Shown here: positions 8,057-15,558 of the stretch, piece after piece
How the letters are laid out: every line of letters begins with the position of its first letter
Position numbering within the stretch: the first letter of the stretch is position 1
Assembly: GCA_015491995.1 (NCBI GenBank)
Contig: WGFY01000053.1
Coordinates: 1-40,612 of the forward strand
DNA length: 40,612 bases
Reading direction: 5' to 3'
From: Mesoaciditoga sp.
GTDB lineage: Bacteria; Thermotogota; Thermotogae; Mesoaciditogales; Mesoaciditogaceae
Notes under the pieces: generated by a model
Told to the model about the DNA's origin: nothing
The model's database searches: none
Seen by the model: the letters and a program-made list of their open reading frames with translations, nothing else
Made by a program: the position numbers and the translations under genes

Positions 8057-8299
8057 ATGAGTACAGTGACTTTTCAAGCTGGTGCCAACATTAAAATAGA
8101 TGAAGATGAATGTGTTGGTTGCAGAAAATGTGTGGAAGTTTGTCCAGAAGATGTTTATGAGCTTGAAAAAAGACCTGGAGAAACAGATCCAAATCGCGAA
8201 TACAAATCGATAGTTATTGCTTCAGAAAAGTGCATATTATGTCTTTCATGCCTTGAAATATGTGGCAAAAATGCCATATACATAGAGGGAAAACAGTAA
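8057..8299 (+). CDS. 2[4Fe-4S] ferredoxin
   Basis: An 80-residue bacterial-type ferredoxin with two complete cluster-binding sets, C-V-G-C-R-K-C-V-E-V-C-P near residue 20 and C-I-L-C-L-S-C-L-E-I-C-G near residue 55. The roughly 20-residue acidic loop between the two motifs (KRPGETDPNREYKS) is longer than in clostridial ferredoxins and resembles ferredoxin-like subunits of oxidoreductase complexes. Start ATG behind AAAGGAGG. It is 14 bases ahead of a DUF169 gene, so it may deliver electrons to that protein or to an enzyme encoded elsewhere. Confidence 0.9.
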   Translation: MSTVTFQAGANIKIDEDECVGCRKCVEVCPEDVYELEKRPGETDPNREYKSIVIASEKCILCLSCLEICGKNAIYIEGKQ

Positions 8300-8313
8300 A
8301 GAGGTGATTGAAA

Positions 8314-9108
8314 ATGGCAGGTCCACTTTTGAAAAAACAATTAATGTCCGTTAAGCACGATTGGAAAGATTTGAGTGGTAAATTAGTTGAGAAACTTGAA
8401 TTAAAGTACGAACCTGTTGGAGTATACTTAGTTCCAAGTGTTCACTCAGAAAGATATGAGAAATTTTTTGAATCCATTTCAAGACCATCTGGAAAGCTTA
8501 CATATTGTCAGGCAATCGAAACTGTGAGAGGATCAACTAATTACTCTGGATTGTCGAATTTTCCTAATGCTTTGCGTTTGGAAGCGGAAGACTTTTTGTG
8601 CTCGGCCGGAGCTGCAAATCTTGGACTTTACGATTTGCCAGATGCAATAAAAAACGGAGAAAGAGATTTCCTCTTAAGAAGATTTTACTCGATTGAAGCA
8701 TCGATGGTAACGCGTGATAAGATTTCTCACCTTGAACCTGGATCTGTTTCATCCGTAGTAGTTTTCAAGCTCTCAAAGGCACCTGTTGATCCTCATATAA
8801 TTTTAATATTTGGCTTGCCTGCCCAAATCTTATCGTTAGAAGGGCCTTACGTGATGAGAAACGGTGGTAGAATTCAAACAGATCTTCTCGGAACATGTGG
8901 CCTTTGTGCAGAAATGACGGTATCGCCCATTCTGAACAGAAGGATGAACATATCAACACTTTGTGGAGGTGCACGAGCTCACGCGTTTAAGGATCCAGCG
9001 GAAATGGGAGTAGGGCTCCCGGCACAAGAATTCCCAAATTTGGTTGAAGATCTTCTTAATAGGCAGAATATACCGAAACGTCAGGATCTGCCGAAGGAGC
9101 TTCAATAA
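8314..9108 (+). CDS. DUF169 family protein
   Basis: 264 residues matching the DUF169 pattern: a LKYEPVGVYLV strand near the start, TYCQAIE with a conserved Cys near residue 60, DFLCSAGAANLG near 90, and a C-terminal GTCGLCAEM and NISTLCGGARAHAF block. Several Cys are placed as in family members often found beside ferredoxins and redox enzymes in anaerobes; the biochemical role of DUF169 is not established. ATG at 8314 is preferred over an in-frame TTG at 8308 because GAGGTG is seven bases upstream of the former. The Cys-rich C-terminus and the ferredoxin next door suggest metal or sulfur chemistry. Confidence 0.75.
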   Translation: MAGPLLKKQLMSVKHDWKDLSGKLVEKLELKYEPVGVYLVPSVHSERYEKFFESISRPSGKLTYCQAIETVRGSTNYSGLSNFPNALRLEAEDFLCSAGAANLGLYDLPDAIKNGERDFLLRRFYSIEASMVTRDKISHLEPGSVSSVVVFKLSKAPVDPHIILIFGLPAQILSLEGPYVMRNGGRIQTDLLGTCGLCAEMTVSPILNRRMNISTLCGGARAHAFKDPAEMGVGLPAQEFPNLVEDLLNRQNIPKRQDLPKELQ

Positions 9109-9126
9109 ATTAGTAAAACGTAAATT

Positions 9127-9429
9127 ATGAAACCGAAAGAAAATACTATAGCAAAAATAGATTCCCTTTTTGACAAAATATATTCTTCAAAGTCCCTCCA
9201 GATGTTCAAAGATGAGAACATCCTGGAGGTTTTAAGAATTTTGCAGAATCATCTGCATACTATGAATATTCACAAAGCCAAAGTAGCATATTTTTCAACT
9301 GTTAAATCCAAAGTCAATGTGATATGGGAACTTTTGAAAAGTACACAAATGAACAAAAATGCGTTCAAGATCAAGAAGCAAGATATGATTAAAGCGCTTG
9401 AAGATTTAAAAAGATATCTCCGAAAGTAG
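9127..9429 (+). CDS. Small basic helical protein, unknown
   Basis: A 100-residue, Lys-rich protein predicted to be all-helical (KIDSLFDKIYSSKSL, LEVLRILQNHLHTM). No family is recognised and there is no signal peptide or membrane segment. The ribosome site is poor, and the gap from the DUF169 stop is only 18 bases, so it is probably translated by coupling. It is in the same direction as the surrounding cluster and leads directly into pgi. Confidence 0.55.
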   Translation: MKPKENTIAKIDSLFDKIYSSKSLQMFKDENILEVLRILQNHLHTMNIHKAKVAYFSTVKSKVNVIWELLKSTQMNKNAFKIKKQDMIKALEDLKRYLRK

Positions 9430-9451
9430 TGACTAAGGAGGATTGAGAAAA

Positions 9452-10822
9452 TTGAAATTTGACTTTACAAATGCTGTTGGAAGTAATGTAGAAAATGGCG
9501 TATCTGTTGAGAATATAAAATCTATAACTGGGAAACTCTATGATTTTTTGGAATCTTTTCGGCAAAGTCCACCAGGATTCGTGGAAATTTTAAATTGCTC
9601 CTCTGAGATTGGCAAAGTGGTTGAATTAGCAGAAAAATATAGGAAGTTTCAGAATTTTGTTGTTGTAGGCATAGGAGGATCCGCACTTGGAATTCAAGCC
9701 ATTCAAGGTGCCATTCTTTCTCCTGAGTGGAACTCGTTAGATCGCGAAGAGCGTAATCAACATCCACGCTTTTTTGTCATGGATAATGTTGATCCAGAAC
9801 ATATCACTTCTATATTGAAAGCGCTTAAGCCATCTGAAAGTGTATTCAATATCATAAGCAAATCTGGTTCAACCGCAGAAACCATGGCCAATTATATGGT
9901 TGTAAGGGGGCTTCTCGAATCGCGTGGAATTGACCCGAAATCTCATATTATTTTTACTACCGATCTCAATGAAGGAGTCTTACGCAAAATTTCTATAGAT
10001 GAAGAAATTCCGAGCCTTGAAATACCTTCGAATGTAGGTGGAAGGTTCAGCGTGCTAACTCCTGTTGGTCTCTTAAGTTCAGCTATCACAGGTATAGATG
10101 TTGAATCTTTGGTTGATGGTGCTAAAGAGTCAATATCGTCTTTTCTTTCTCAAGATGACACACTCAAAAACCCAGTGCTTTTCAATGCAGCAATTCACTA
10201 TCTTTATTCAAAGGCTGGTAAAAGGATATCTGTTATGATGTCTTACTCGAATGCACTTTACAAGCTTGCCGATTGGTATTGTCAGCTTTGGGCTGAATCA
10301 CTTGGTAAAGAGAGGACATTGACAGGAGAAGTGATAAATGCAGGTCAAACACCTGTTAAAGCTTTAGGTACCATAGACCAACACTCCCAAGTTCAGTTGT
10401 ATATGGAAGGGCCGAATGACAAAGTAATAACCTTTCTTAGAGTAAACAAGTTCAGAGAGGAAATCGAGATACCGAAGGTTCACGAAGAGCGAAAAGAGCT
10501 CTCTTATCTTGGAGAAGTCAATATGTCGAATTTGATAAACAGTGAACAAGAAGCGACTGCGCTTGCGCTTTTAGAAAGAGGAAGGCCGAATCTAACCGTA
10601 ACTTTTGACGAGATCAACGCATTTGAAGTGGGAAGGTTTTTCGGTTATTACGAATCACTTGTAACAGCTATGGGATATCTTTACGGTATCAACACGTTCA
10701 ATCAGCCAGGAGTGGAACTTGGGAAGCTCAACACATACGCGCTTATGGAAAGAGAAGGATATGAGTCGCAGCGTAAGCATATTGAGGAAGCAAAGGGGAA
10801 ATTGAAACCTTTCATTATGTGA
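9452..10822 (+). CDS. pgi: Glucose-6-phosphate isomerase
   Basis: About 456 residues, interconverting glucose 6-phosphate and fructose 6-phosphate in the cytoplasm. Visible motifs are VVVGIGGSALGIQAI (phosphate loop), ISKSGSTAET, the LADWYCQLWAESLGK block, GTIDQHSQVQLYMEGP and, near the end, the FEVGRFFGYYESLV and NTFNQPGVELGK segments typical of the compact bacterial SIS-fold enzyme. TTG at 9452 is chosen because GGAGGA (9437-9442) is nine bases before it, whereas the TTG at 9443 directly abuts that site. It stands among sulfur-related genes with no terminator on either side, so it is probably co-transcribed with them. Confidence 0.92.
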   Translation: MKFDFTNAVGSNVENGVSVENIKSITGKLYDFLESFRQSPPGFVEILNCSSEIGKVVELAEKYRKFQNFVVVGIGGSALGIQAIQGAILSPEWNSLDREERNQHPRFFVMDNVDPEHITSILKALKPSESVFNIISKSGSTAETMANYMVVRGLLESRGIDPKSHIIFTTDLNEGVLRKISIDEEIPSLEIPSNVGGRFSVLTPVGLLSSAITGIDVESLVDGAKESISSFLSQDDTLKNPVLFNAAIHYLYSKAGKRISVMMSYSNALYKLADWYCQLWAESLGKERTLTGEVINAGQTPVKALGTIDQHSQVQLYMEGPNDKVITFLRVNKFREEIEIPKVHEERKELSYLGEVNMSNLINSEQEATALALLERGRPNLTVTFDEINAFEVGRFFGYYESLVTAMGYLYGINTFNQPGVELGKLNTYALMEREGYESQRKHIEEAKGKLKPFIM

Positions 10823-10835
10823 GGAGATGATAAAC

Positions 10836-11171
10836 GTGGCTAAGAAAATTTTAATAATAGCATCATCAGGTGATAGAGACATGATCAAGTTCACATTTGG
10901 TTTTGTTCTTAACACAAAAAAATCTCAATCCGTTGAAGACATAAAGTTGTTTTTCTTTGGTCCAAGTGAAAAAACAATCTCAAATGACGAAGACCTTCAA
11001 AAAATGCTCGCGGATACTATAAAAGTTGGAATTTCTCCATTAGCATGTATAAACGTTTCAAAAGCTTATAATGTGAGCAGTATTTTAGAAAAAATAGGTT
11101 TTTCTTTAGTCCCAATAGGTCAAGAAATTATAAAGAAGATAAATGATGAGTATTTACCACTAACATTTTAA
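10836..11171 (+). CDS. DsrE/DsrF-like family protein 2
   Basis: A 111-residue protein beginning AKKILIIASSGDRDMIKF, with a LFFFGPSEKTI strand in the middle and PLACINVSKAYNV near residue 75; the overall strand-helix order is that of the DsrE/DsrF superfamily, and the single Cys in LACINVS lies where the sulfur-carrying Cys is expected. GTG at 10836 is preferred because GAGGAG lies nine bases upstream and touches the alternative ATG at 10827. The stop overlaps the next gene's ATG in a TAATG, so the two are translationally coupled. Confidence 0.65.
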   Translation: MAKKILIIASSGDRDMIKFTFGFVLNTKKSQSVEDIKLFFFGPSEKTISNDEDLQKMLADTIKVGISPLACINVSKAYNVSSILEKIGFSLVPIGQEIIKKINDEYLPLTF

Positions 11172-11455
11172 TGTTAAACAAAGAGACACTTTTAAAAATT
11201 GTGTTAGAAAAAGTTAAGAGTCTTTCTAAAGGTAATTATTTGGATCTTAGAAATTATAAGAGAGATCGATATATATTAGTGATAAAGAAAAACGAAGAGA
11301 AATTTTTGGTCGTTGAAAACGGATTTTGTAAGGAAGAATTTACAATTTCTCCTGACAAATTGAAGAGGCTTCTCAAAAAACTTATAAAAAAAGAATTTCC
11401 AAGAAGCCACAAGGTTCGTGTTTATTTGATGGAAAAATACAATAAAATAAACTAA
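11171..11455 (+). CDS. Small basic protein A, paralogue of protein B
   Basis: 94 residues, strongly basic, cytoplasmic. The pattern NKETLLKIVLEKV, SKGNYLDLRNYKRDR, ENGF near residue 50 and KKEFPRSHKVRVYLMEKYN at the end is repeated in the gene at 12339-12650 (SYKRNR, ENGF, KKEFPLSHKIRVYTMGKYN). I do not recognise the family. Basic residues and a small alpha-beta layout are compatible with nucleic-acid binding. It is coupled to the DsrE-like gene (TAATG) and lies just before the intact TauE/SafE exporter. Confidence 0.6.
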   Translation: MLNKETLLKIVLEKVKSLSKGNYLDLRNYKRDRYILVIKKNEEKFLVVENGFCKEEFTISPDKLKRLLKKLIKKEFPRSHKVRVYLMEKYNKIN

Positions 11456-11558
11456 AAGCGAAGTGCTTGAAAGTTTTTAGCATTGAAAGTCAAGAAAAAG
11501 ATTTCTTGAAGAGGTTTTGATGTTACCAAGATTCTCAGTTTAAGAAGGAGTGGCAAAA

Positions 11559-12332
11559 ATGTTCTTACTCGAATTTCTTTACGGACTTGGTACAGGAATA
11601 GCTTTAGGATTAACAGGGGCCGGGGGCTCTATAATCATGGTCCCAATTCTTGTTTATCTTATAGGCATGAATGTTCATAATGCAACCGGAGCAAGTCTTG
11701 TTATAGTTGGTGCTAGTTCAGCAGTAGGAGTTTTGGGATATATTAAAGACAAACTAGTTCACTGGAGAATTGCGCTCGTTTTTGCAATGTCAGGGATCGT
11801 GTCGGCATTCATAGGATCTTACTTAAATGTTTTGGTAGTCCCGAGAATCATACTTTACCTTTTTGCTGCCACGATGATTTTAATAGGTTTTTTAATGCTA
11901 AAACGTTCGAAGACCTCAGAAGCTGGAAACACCAAAACACCAAGTCTAAAAAACGAAATGAGGAAGTGGTACTATTTAGTAGGTGCAGGTCTATCAGTCG
12001 GTTTTCTTACAGGCTTTTTTGGTGTCGGAGGAGGATTTTTGATCGTTCCGGTTTTGGTCGTTGCTCTTAAGTTCCCAACAAAACATGCCATTGCGACTAG
12101 TCTTATGATCATAGCATTGAACTCACTTTGGGGTATAGCAGCAAGATTTCTTGGAATTGGAACAATAAGTACAGGGCCGATTGTTTGGATTTTAGTAGGA
12201 ACAATTGCTGGAATGCTGATAGGAAGCTTAATCGCGGTCAAAGTTAAATCCGAAATGCTGACGAAAGGATTCTCTTACTTCATTATCGCTGTAGCGGTTT
12301 ACATATTTTTAAGAGCTTCAAACGCACTATAA
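11559..12332 (+). CDS. TauE/SafE family sulfite/sulfur-anion exporter 2
   Basis: A 257-residue integral membrane protein with about eight helices and the duplicated family motif: GLTGAGGSIIMVPILVYL near the start and GFFGVGGGFLIVPVLV after a charged central loop. This family exports sulfite, sulfoacetate or related anions, usually beside sulfur-metabolism genes. ATG at 11559 is chosen because AAGGAG is eight bases before it; GTG at 11550 overlaps that site. It is clearly paralogous, end to end, to the broken gene at 6327-7106, so this copy probably carries the function. It is flanked on both sides by the paralogous small basic proteins A and B. Confidence 0.85.
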   Translation: MFLLEFLYGLGTGIALGLTGAGGSIIMVPILVYLIGMNVHNATGASLVIVGASSAVGVLGYIKDKLVHWRIALVFAMSGIVSAFIGSYLNVLVVPRIILYLFAATMILIGFLMLKRSKTSEAGNTKTPSLKNEMRKWYYLVGAGLSVGFLTGFFGVGGGFLIVPVLVVALKFPTKHAIATSLMIIALNSLWGIAARFLGIGTISTGPIVWILVGTIAGMLIGSLIAVKVKSEMLTKGFSYFIIAVAVYIFLRASNAL

Positions 12333-12338
12333 CGAATT

Positions 12339-12650
12339 ATGATCAATAAGGAAACTTTTTTAAAAGTGTTGATGGAGAGAATTGAAAAACTGCCAAAAGG
12401 GCATTATCTGGATATCAGAAGTTACAAACGAAATCGGAGTATTTTTGTGATACGAAAAGGGCAGGATAATTTTTTTGTTATTGAAAATGGCTTTTATCAG
12501 GACAAATTTCATGTAAAATTTGATGAAATTAGAAGACTTTTCAGAAAACTCTTAAAGAAGGAATTTCCACTAAGCCATAAGATACGCGTATATACCATGG
12601 GTAAATATAATCCAATTGAAGCAAAGAAAATTAAACGTAAAGAACTTTGA
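12339..12650 (+). CDS. Small basic protein B, paralogue of protein A
   Basis: 103 residues, same layout as protein A: NKETFLKVLMERIEKLPKGHYLD, SYKRNRS, ENGF and KKEFPLSHKIRVY, with an extra basic tail IEAKKIKRKEL. It starts six bases after the exporter stop without a recognisable ribosome site, so translation probably depends on re-initiation. No family recognised. The duplication on either side of a transporter gene suggests a functional link or a past tandem duplication. Confidence 0.6.
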   Translation: MINKETFLKVLMERIEKLPKGHYLDIRSYKRNRSIFVIRKGQDNFFVIENGFYQDKFHVKFDEIRRLFRKLLKKEFPLSHKIRVYTMGKYNPIEAKKIKRKEL

Positions 12651-12664
12651 GTATGGTGGTGCCA

Positions 12665-13009
12665 ATGAAAATTAGAAAAGAAGAGCTCAAAGATTTGGAG
12701 ATAAAAATTCTAAAATATCATAAAATAGCCGGTGCTGATTATTCAAAGTTGATTTCGCATCGTTTTGGGTTGAGCTTGAGTGATGCTATGAAAATTCATA
12801 AAAAATTACTTGAACTTGGTTTTTTAGAAAAAGTTAGCGGAAGCATAATAAATTACCACACAAAATTAAAAAACGGAAAGCACAAGTACGTCAAACATAG
12901 AAACCATACTTATTACATTTTAAGCACAAAGGGAAAACACTTCATAAGAGAATATGAAAAGAAGTTTGGTGAAATTCAGTTGGATTTGAAGTATCCATAT
13001 AAAAGTTAA
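12665..13009 (+). CDS. Winged-helix protein, DUF2250-like
   Basis: About 114 residues. An N-terminal winged helix-turn-helix is suggested by DLEIKILKYHKIAGADYSKL, LSLSDAMKIHKKLLELGFLEKV and a C-terminal HTYYILSTKGKHFI segment, a layout like the DUF2250 group of small archaeal and thermophile regulators. ATG at 12665 follows GGTGGTG (12655-12661); ATG at 12653 is an alternative that would add four residues. It closes the cluster and is followed by a hairpin at 13031-13057. It could be the local regulator of the sulfur module, but this is inference from position. Confidence 0.55.
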   Translation: MKIRKEELKDLEIKILKYHKIAGADYSKLISHRFGLSLSDAMKIHKKLLELGFLEKVSGSIINYHTKLKNGKHKYVKHRNHTYYILSTKGKHFIREYEKKFGEIQLDLKYPYKS

Positions 13010-13030
13010 ACGGCGTTAAGGTGTCCAAGA

Positions 13031-13057
13031 AAAGCTACCCACAAAGTGGGTGGCTTT
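13031..13057. terminator. Hairpin between convergent genes
   Basis: AAAGCTACCCAC and GTGGGTGGCTTT pair over 12 positions (one G-U) around a 3-base loop. It lies 22 bases after the end of the winged-helix gene and 22 before the end of the convergent minus-strand gene, so it can serve both. The trailing T run is short. Confidence 0.6.
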
Positions 13058-13079
13058 AGGGGATAGAAGATTAGAATTT

Positions 13080-13415
13080 TTAATCTTCTGCTGAGGAAGT
13101 TTCATTGGTATCGGGAGTACTGTTTGGAGTATCAGGACCGTTGTTTGGTCCTCCTTTTTGTTCTACATTTGGACCCACTTGTTGTTGAATATTGTCGTTG
13201 TCCACAGTTGATTTTGCTTCATTATCAGGTTCAACCGTACTTGTTGAAGAGAGTTGGACTGGATGCGACTGAGATGCGACTTTCAAAGTTGTGCTCTGTG
13301 AAGGTGGAGAAGTTAGGGTTGCTTTGTTGTTGGATGCCACGCCGGTTGCAGCAATGGCTGTTAGACTTATGCTCAAAGCCGCTACGATGGTTAGTAAAAT
13401 AATCCATTTCTTCAT
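13080..13415 (-). CDS. Secreted low-complexity Ser/Thr/Asn/Pro-rich protein
   Basis: 111 residues. Residues 1-25 are a classic signal peptide (MKKWIILLTIVAALSISLTAIA then ATG), followed by a disordered, acidic tail rich in S, T, N, P and Q (PSQSTTLKVASQSHP, GGPNNGPDTPNSTPDTN). No Cys or enzymatic motif. ATG at 13415 is chosen because GGAGG is eight bases upstream; an ATG at 13421 is too close to it. It is transcribed divergently from the two-component system across 95 bases containing a perfect inverted repeat, suggesting that the response regulator controls it. Possibly an envelope-stress or metal-responsive periplasmic protein. Confidence 0.7.
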   Translation of the reverse strand: MKKWIILLTIVAALSISLTAIAATGVASNNKATLTSPPSQSTTLKVASQSHPVQLSSTSTVEPDNEAKSTVDNDNIQQQVGPNVEQKGGPNNGPDTPNSTPDTNETSSAED

Positions 13416-13431
13416 GTTCATTACCTCCTTC

Positions 13432-13490
13432 TTTTGGAATTCGATGATAATATAGAACTAAAAAATTAAAAACAAATTAGAATTCCAAAA
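13432..13490. promoter_or_regulatory. Long-armed inverted repeat in divergent control region
   Basis: TTTTGGAATTC (13432-13442) and GAATTCCAAAA (13480-13490) are perfect 11-base inverted copies 37 bases apart. One copy overlaps the probable transcript start of the secreted-protein gene and the other lies just upstream of the -10 region of the regulator gene. Each arm is next to a GATGATA. Probable binding sites for the adjacent OmpR-type regulator. Confidence 0.5.
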
Positions 13491-13497
13491 TTGATGA

Positions 13498-13503
13498 TAC
13501 AAT
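13498..13503 (+). promoter_or_regulatory. -10 element giving a near-leaderless transcript
   Basis: TACAAT lies only seven bases before the ATG at 13511, and no ribosome site precedes that ATG. The expected start of transcription is at about 13510, so the regulator mRNA would be leaderless. No good -35 box is seen; the inverted-repeat arm occupies that region, as expected for an activated promoter. Confidence 0.35.
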
Positions 13504-13510
13504 TTAAGTG

Positions 13511-14185
13511 ATGAAAATACTTGTTGTGGAAGACAACCTGGAGTTAAGTGAAAATTTAAGAGAAGTTTTTGAGCATGAAGGATTTGTGGTGGATACTGCT
13601 CATGATGGAGATCGCGCACTTGAACTTGCTTTTTCAAGTGAATATGATGTGATCTTGCTCGATATTATGCTTCCCAAAATGAGTGGATGGGATGTTTGTA
13701 CGAATCTGAGAAAAGAAGGTATTAACATACCAATTTTAATGTTAACCGCTCGTGACTCTATATCCGATCGAATAAAAGGTTTAGATGGGGGAGCGGATGA
13801 TTATCTCGTAAAACCTTTCGATCTCGGCGAACTGTTTGCGAGAATTCGAGTTCTTATTCGCAGAAATTCAACAAAGAAATTGAATTCAGTGGTTCTTGGA
13901 GATGTGAATTTAGATCTCGCTAAAAGAGTTGTAAGCGTTAAAGAGAAGCCTGTTAAAATGAGCAAAAAAGAATTCGACATTCTTGAATATCTTGTTCGCA
14001 ATGCGGGCATCGTTTTAGACAGGCAAAAGATCATAGAGCACGTTTGGGAAACCGGTTTTGAAATATACAGTAATGTTGTGGATGTGTACATAAAGTACAT
14101 AAGGGATAAGTTAAAAAAATATGGTGTTGAAGATTTTATAGAAACGGTTCGAGGAGTTGGATACAGAGTGAGAGATAATTCGTGA
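13511..14185 (+). CDS. OmpR/PhoB-family response regulator
   Basis: 224 residues. The receiver domain (1-120) has the acidic pocket ED near residue 7, the phospho-acceptor Asp51 in LLDIMLP, T-A near 82 and K in VKPFD near 101. The C-terminal winged helix (125-224) has VKMSKKEFDILEYLVRNAG, IIEHVWE and VDVYIKYIRDKLKK followed by VRGVGYR, the standard OmpR DNA-binding wing. The last codon overlaps the GTG of the kinase gene, so the pair is coupled. Probable targets are its own operon and the divergent secreted-protein gene. Confidence 0.92.
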   Translation: MKILVVEDNLELSENLREVFEHEGFVVDTAHDGDRALELAFSSEYDVILLDIMLPKMSGWDVCTNLRKEGINIPILMLTARDSISDRIKGLDGGADDYLVKPFDLGELFARIRVLIRRNSTKKLNSVVLGDVNLDLAKRVVSVKEKPVKMSKKEFDILEYLVRNAGIVLDRQKIIEHVWETGFEIYSNVVDVYIKYIRDKLKKYGVEDFIETVRGVGYRVRDNS

Positions 14186-15540
14186 AAACGATAAAATTCA
14201 AAATAATGCTGTGGTTTACAACTATGCTGGTGATATCCTTCATGATTACCGGATGGGTGGTGTACCGCTTCCAGGTTAGTGACTCTTATAAAACCTTTGA
14301 TTTTTATTTAAAAGCCTCAGCAAATAAAGTGGTTCGTTATCTCAACTCTACGAGTTTCAAGAGCATATCGTTTCAATCGTTCCTAAATAATGTAGGTGCC
14401 TCTAATATTTCTTATTATCTATTTGATAAAGAGAAAAATCAAATAATTTCTTTTACATCTGAAGAAGATAACGACTCACGAATCGCCAAATTAGCGCTTG
14501 AAAGATTCCTTTCTGGCTCTCCAAACACATTTACCATGGAAAAAACTCGTGTTTTATCACCTGAAAATGTTCAACAATCCAATCCAAAGAGAATTTTAGT
14601 AATGCCGTTTCAGAAGAACAAGAATGAGTATTATCTTGTAGCCATCAGATCTATGGAGGAATTTAATGCCACAGTTTCAAATGCAACAATCTGGGTTTGG
14701 GTTGGTTTGACCACCGTCTTCACTACCACTATACTAGTTGGATACGTGATCATAAGCAAAGCTTTAAAGCCAATTGAAATGATGGCATCACAGATAAAAA
14801 ATGTTAAGGCTGAAAACTTATTCTTTCGCATAAAAGTTCCAAAATTTGGAAGTGAGATCGAAACTCTTGAAACATCTATAAATGCTGCTTTGAGCAGAAT
14901 AGAGGATGGTGTCAAAAGAATAGAACTCTTTTCTTCTACGGCTGCGCACGAACTCAGAACGCCTATTTCGGTAATAAAAAGTGACGCTCAGCTTGCTTTG
15001 TTGAAAAAATCCGGGAATAAATCGCGAAGCGCACTTGAAAAAATCATTGTGAAAACGGATGAAATGTCAAAACTCATTGACACTCTGCTTACGCTTACTC
15101 ATGTGAGGGAAGATGTTGTAAGAAAATTCACATCTGTTGATCTGTCCGAAACAATCGTGGAATTGGTTGAAGAGCTTGTGAGAAGATATCCAAACAGAAT
15201 AGAGATTAAATCACGAGTGGATGTCATCGTCAAGGGCGATCAAGTGCTTCTTAAAGAAATGATAAAAAATGTCGTTGAAAATGCGTGCAAATATACTTCT
15301 GGGAAAGTAAGATTACTTTTGAATACTGAATGTCTTATGATTTCAGATGAAGGTCTTGGAATGGATGACAAGACACTCAAGAATGTTTTCAAAGAATTTT
15401 TCAGAGAAAGAACAGACATTCCTGGGTTTGGATTAGGACTCAACCTGGTAAAAAGAATAGCCTTACTTCACAACATGAACGTAAATATCAAATCTTCTCC
15501 CAAAAGCGGTACAGATGTGGGAATTGACTTTCCAACCTAA
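14182..15540 (+). CDS. Membrane sensor histidine kinase
   Basis: 452 residues. Transmembrane helix 1 at about 8-28, an external sensing region of about 140 residues with no recognised domain, helix 2 at about 169-191, a HAMP linker to about 245, and a HisKA helix with the phospho-acceptor His256 in AAHELRTPISV. The ATPase domain shows EMIKNVVENACKYT (N box), ISDEGLGMDD (G1) and GFGLGLNLVKRI (G2). All boxes are intact. The GTG start at 14182 overlaps the response-regulator stop. It phosphorylates the upstream regulator by inference from pairing. Confidence 0.92.
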   Translation: MKTIKFKIMLWFTTMLVISFMITGWVVYRFQVSDSYKTFDFYLKASANKVVRYLNSTSFKSISFQSFLNNVGASNISYYLFDKEKNQIISFTSEEDNDSRIAKLALERFLSGSPNTFTMEKTRVLSPENVQQSNPKRILVMPFQKNKNEYYLVAIRSMEEFNATVSNATIWVWVGLTTVFTTTILVGYVIISKALKPIEMMASQIKNVKAENLFFRIKVPKFGSEIETLETSINAALSRIEDGVKRIELFSSTAAHELRTPISVIKSDAQLALLKKSGNKSRSALEKIIVKTDEMSKLIDTLLTLTHVREDVVRKFTSVDLSETIVELVEELVRRYPNRIEIKSRVDVIVKGDQVLLKEMIKNVVENACKYTSGKVRLLLNTECLMISDEGLGMDDKTLKNVFKEFFRERTDIPGFGLGLNLVKRIALLHNMNVNIKSSPKSGTDVGIDFPT

Positions 15541-15558
15541 TTAAGCAGGTGATGCAGA

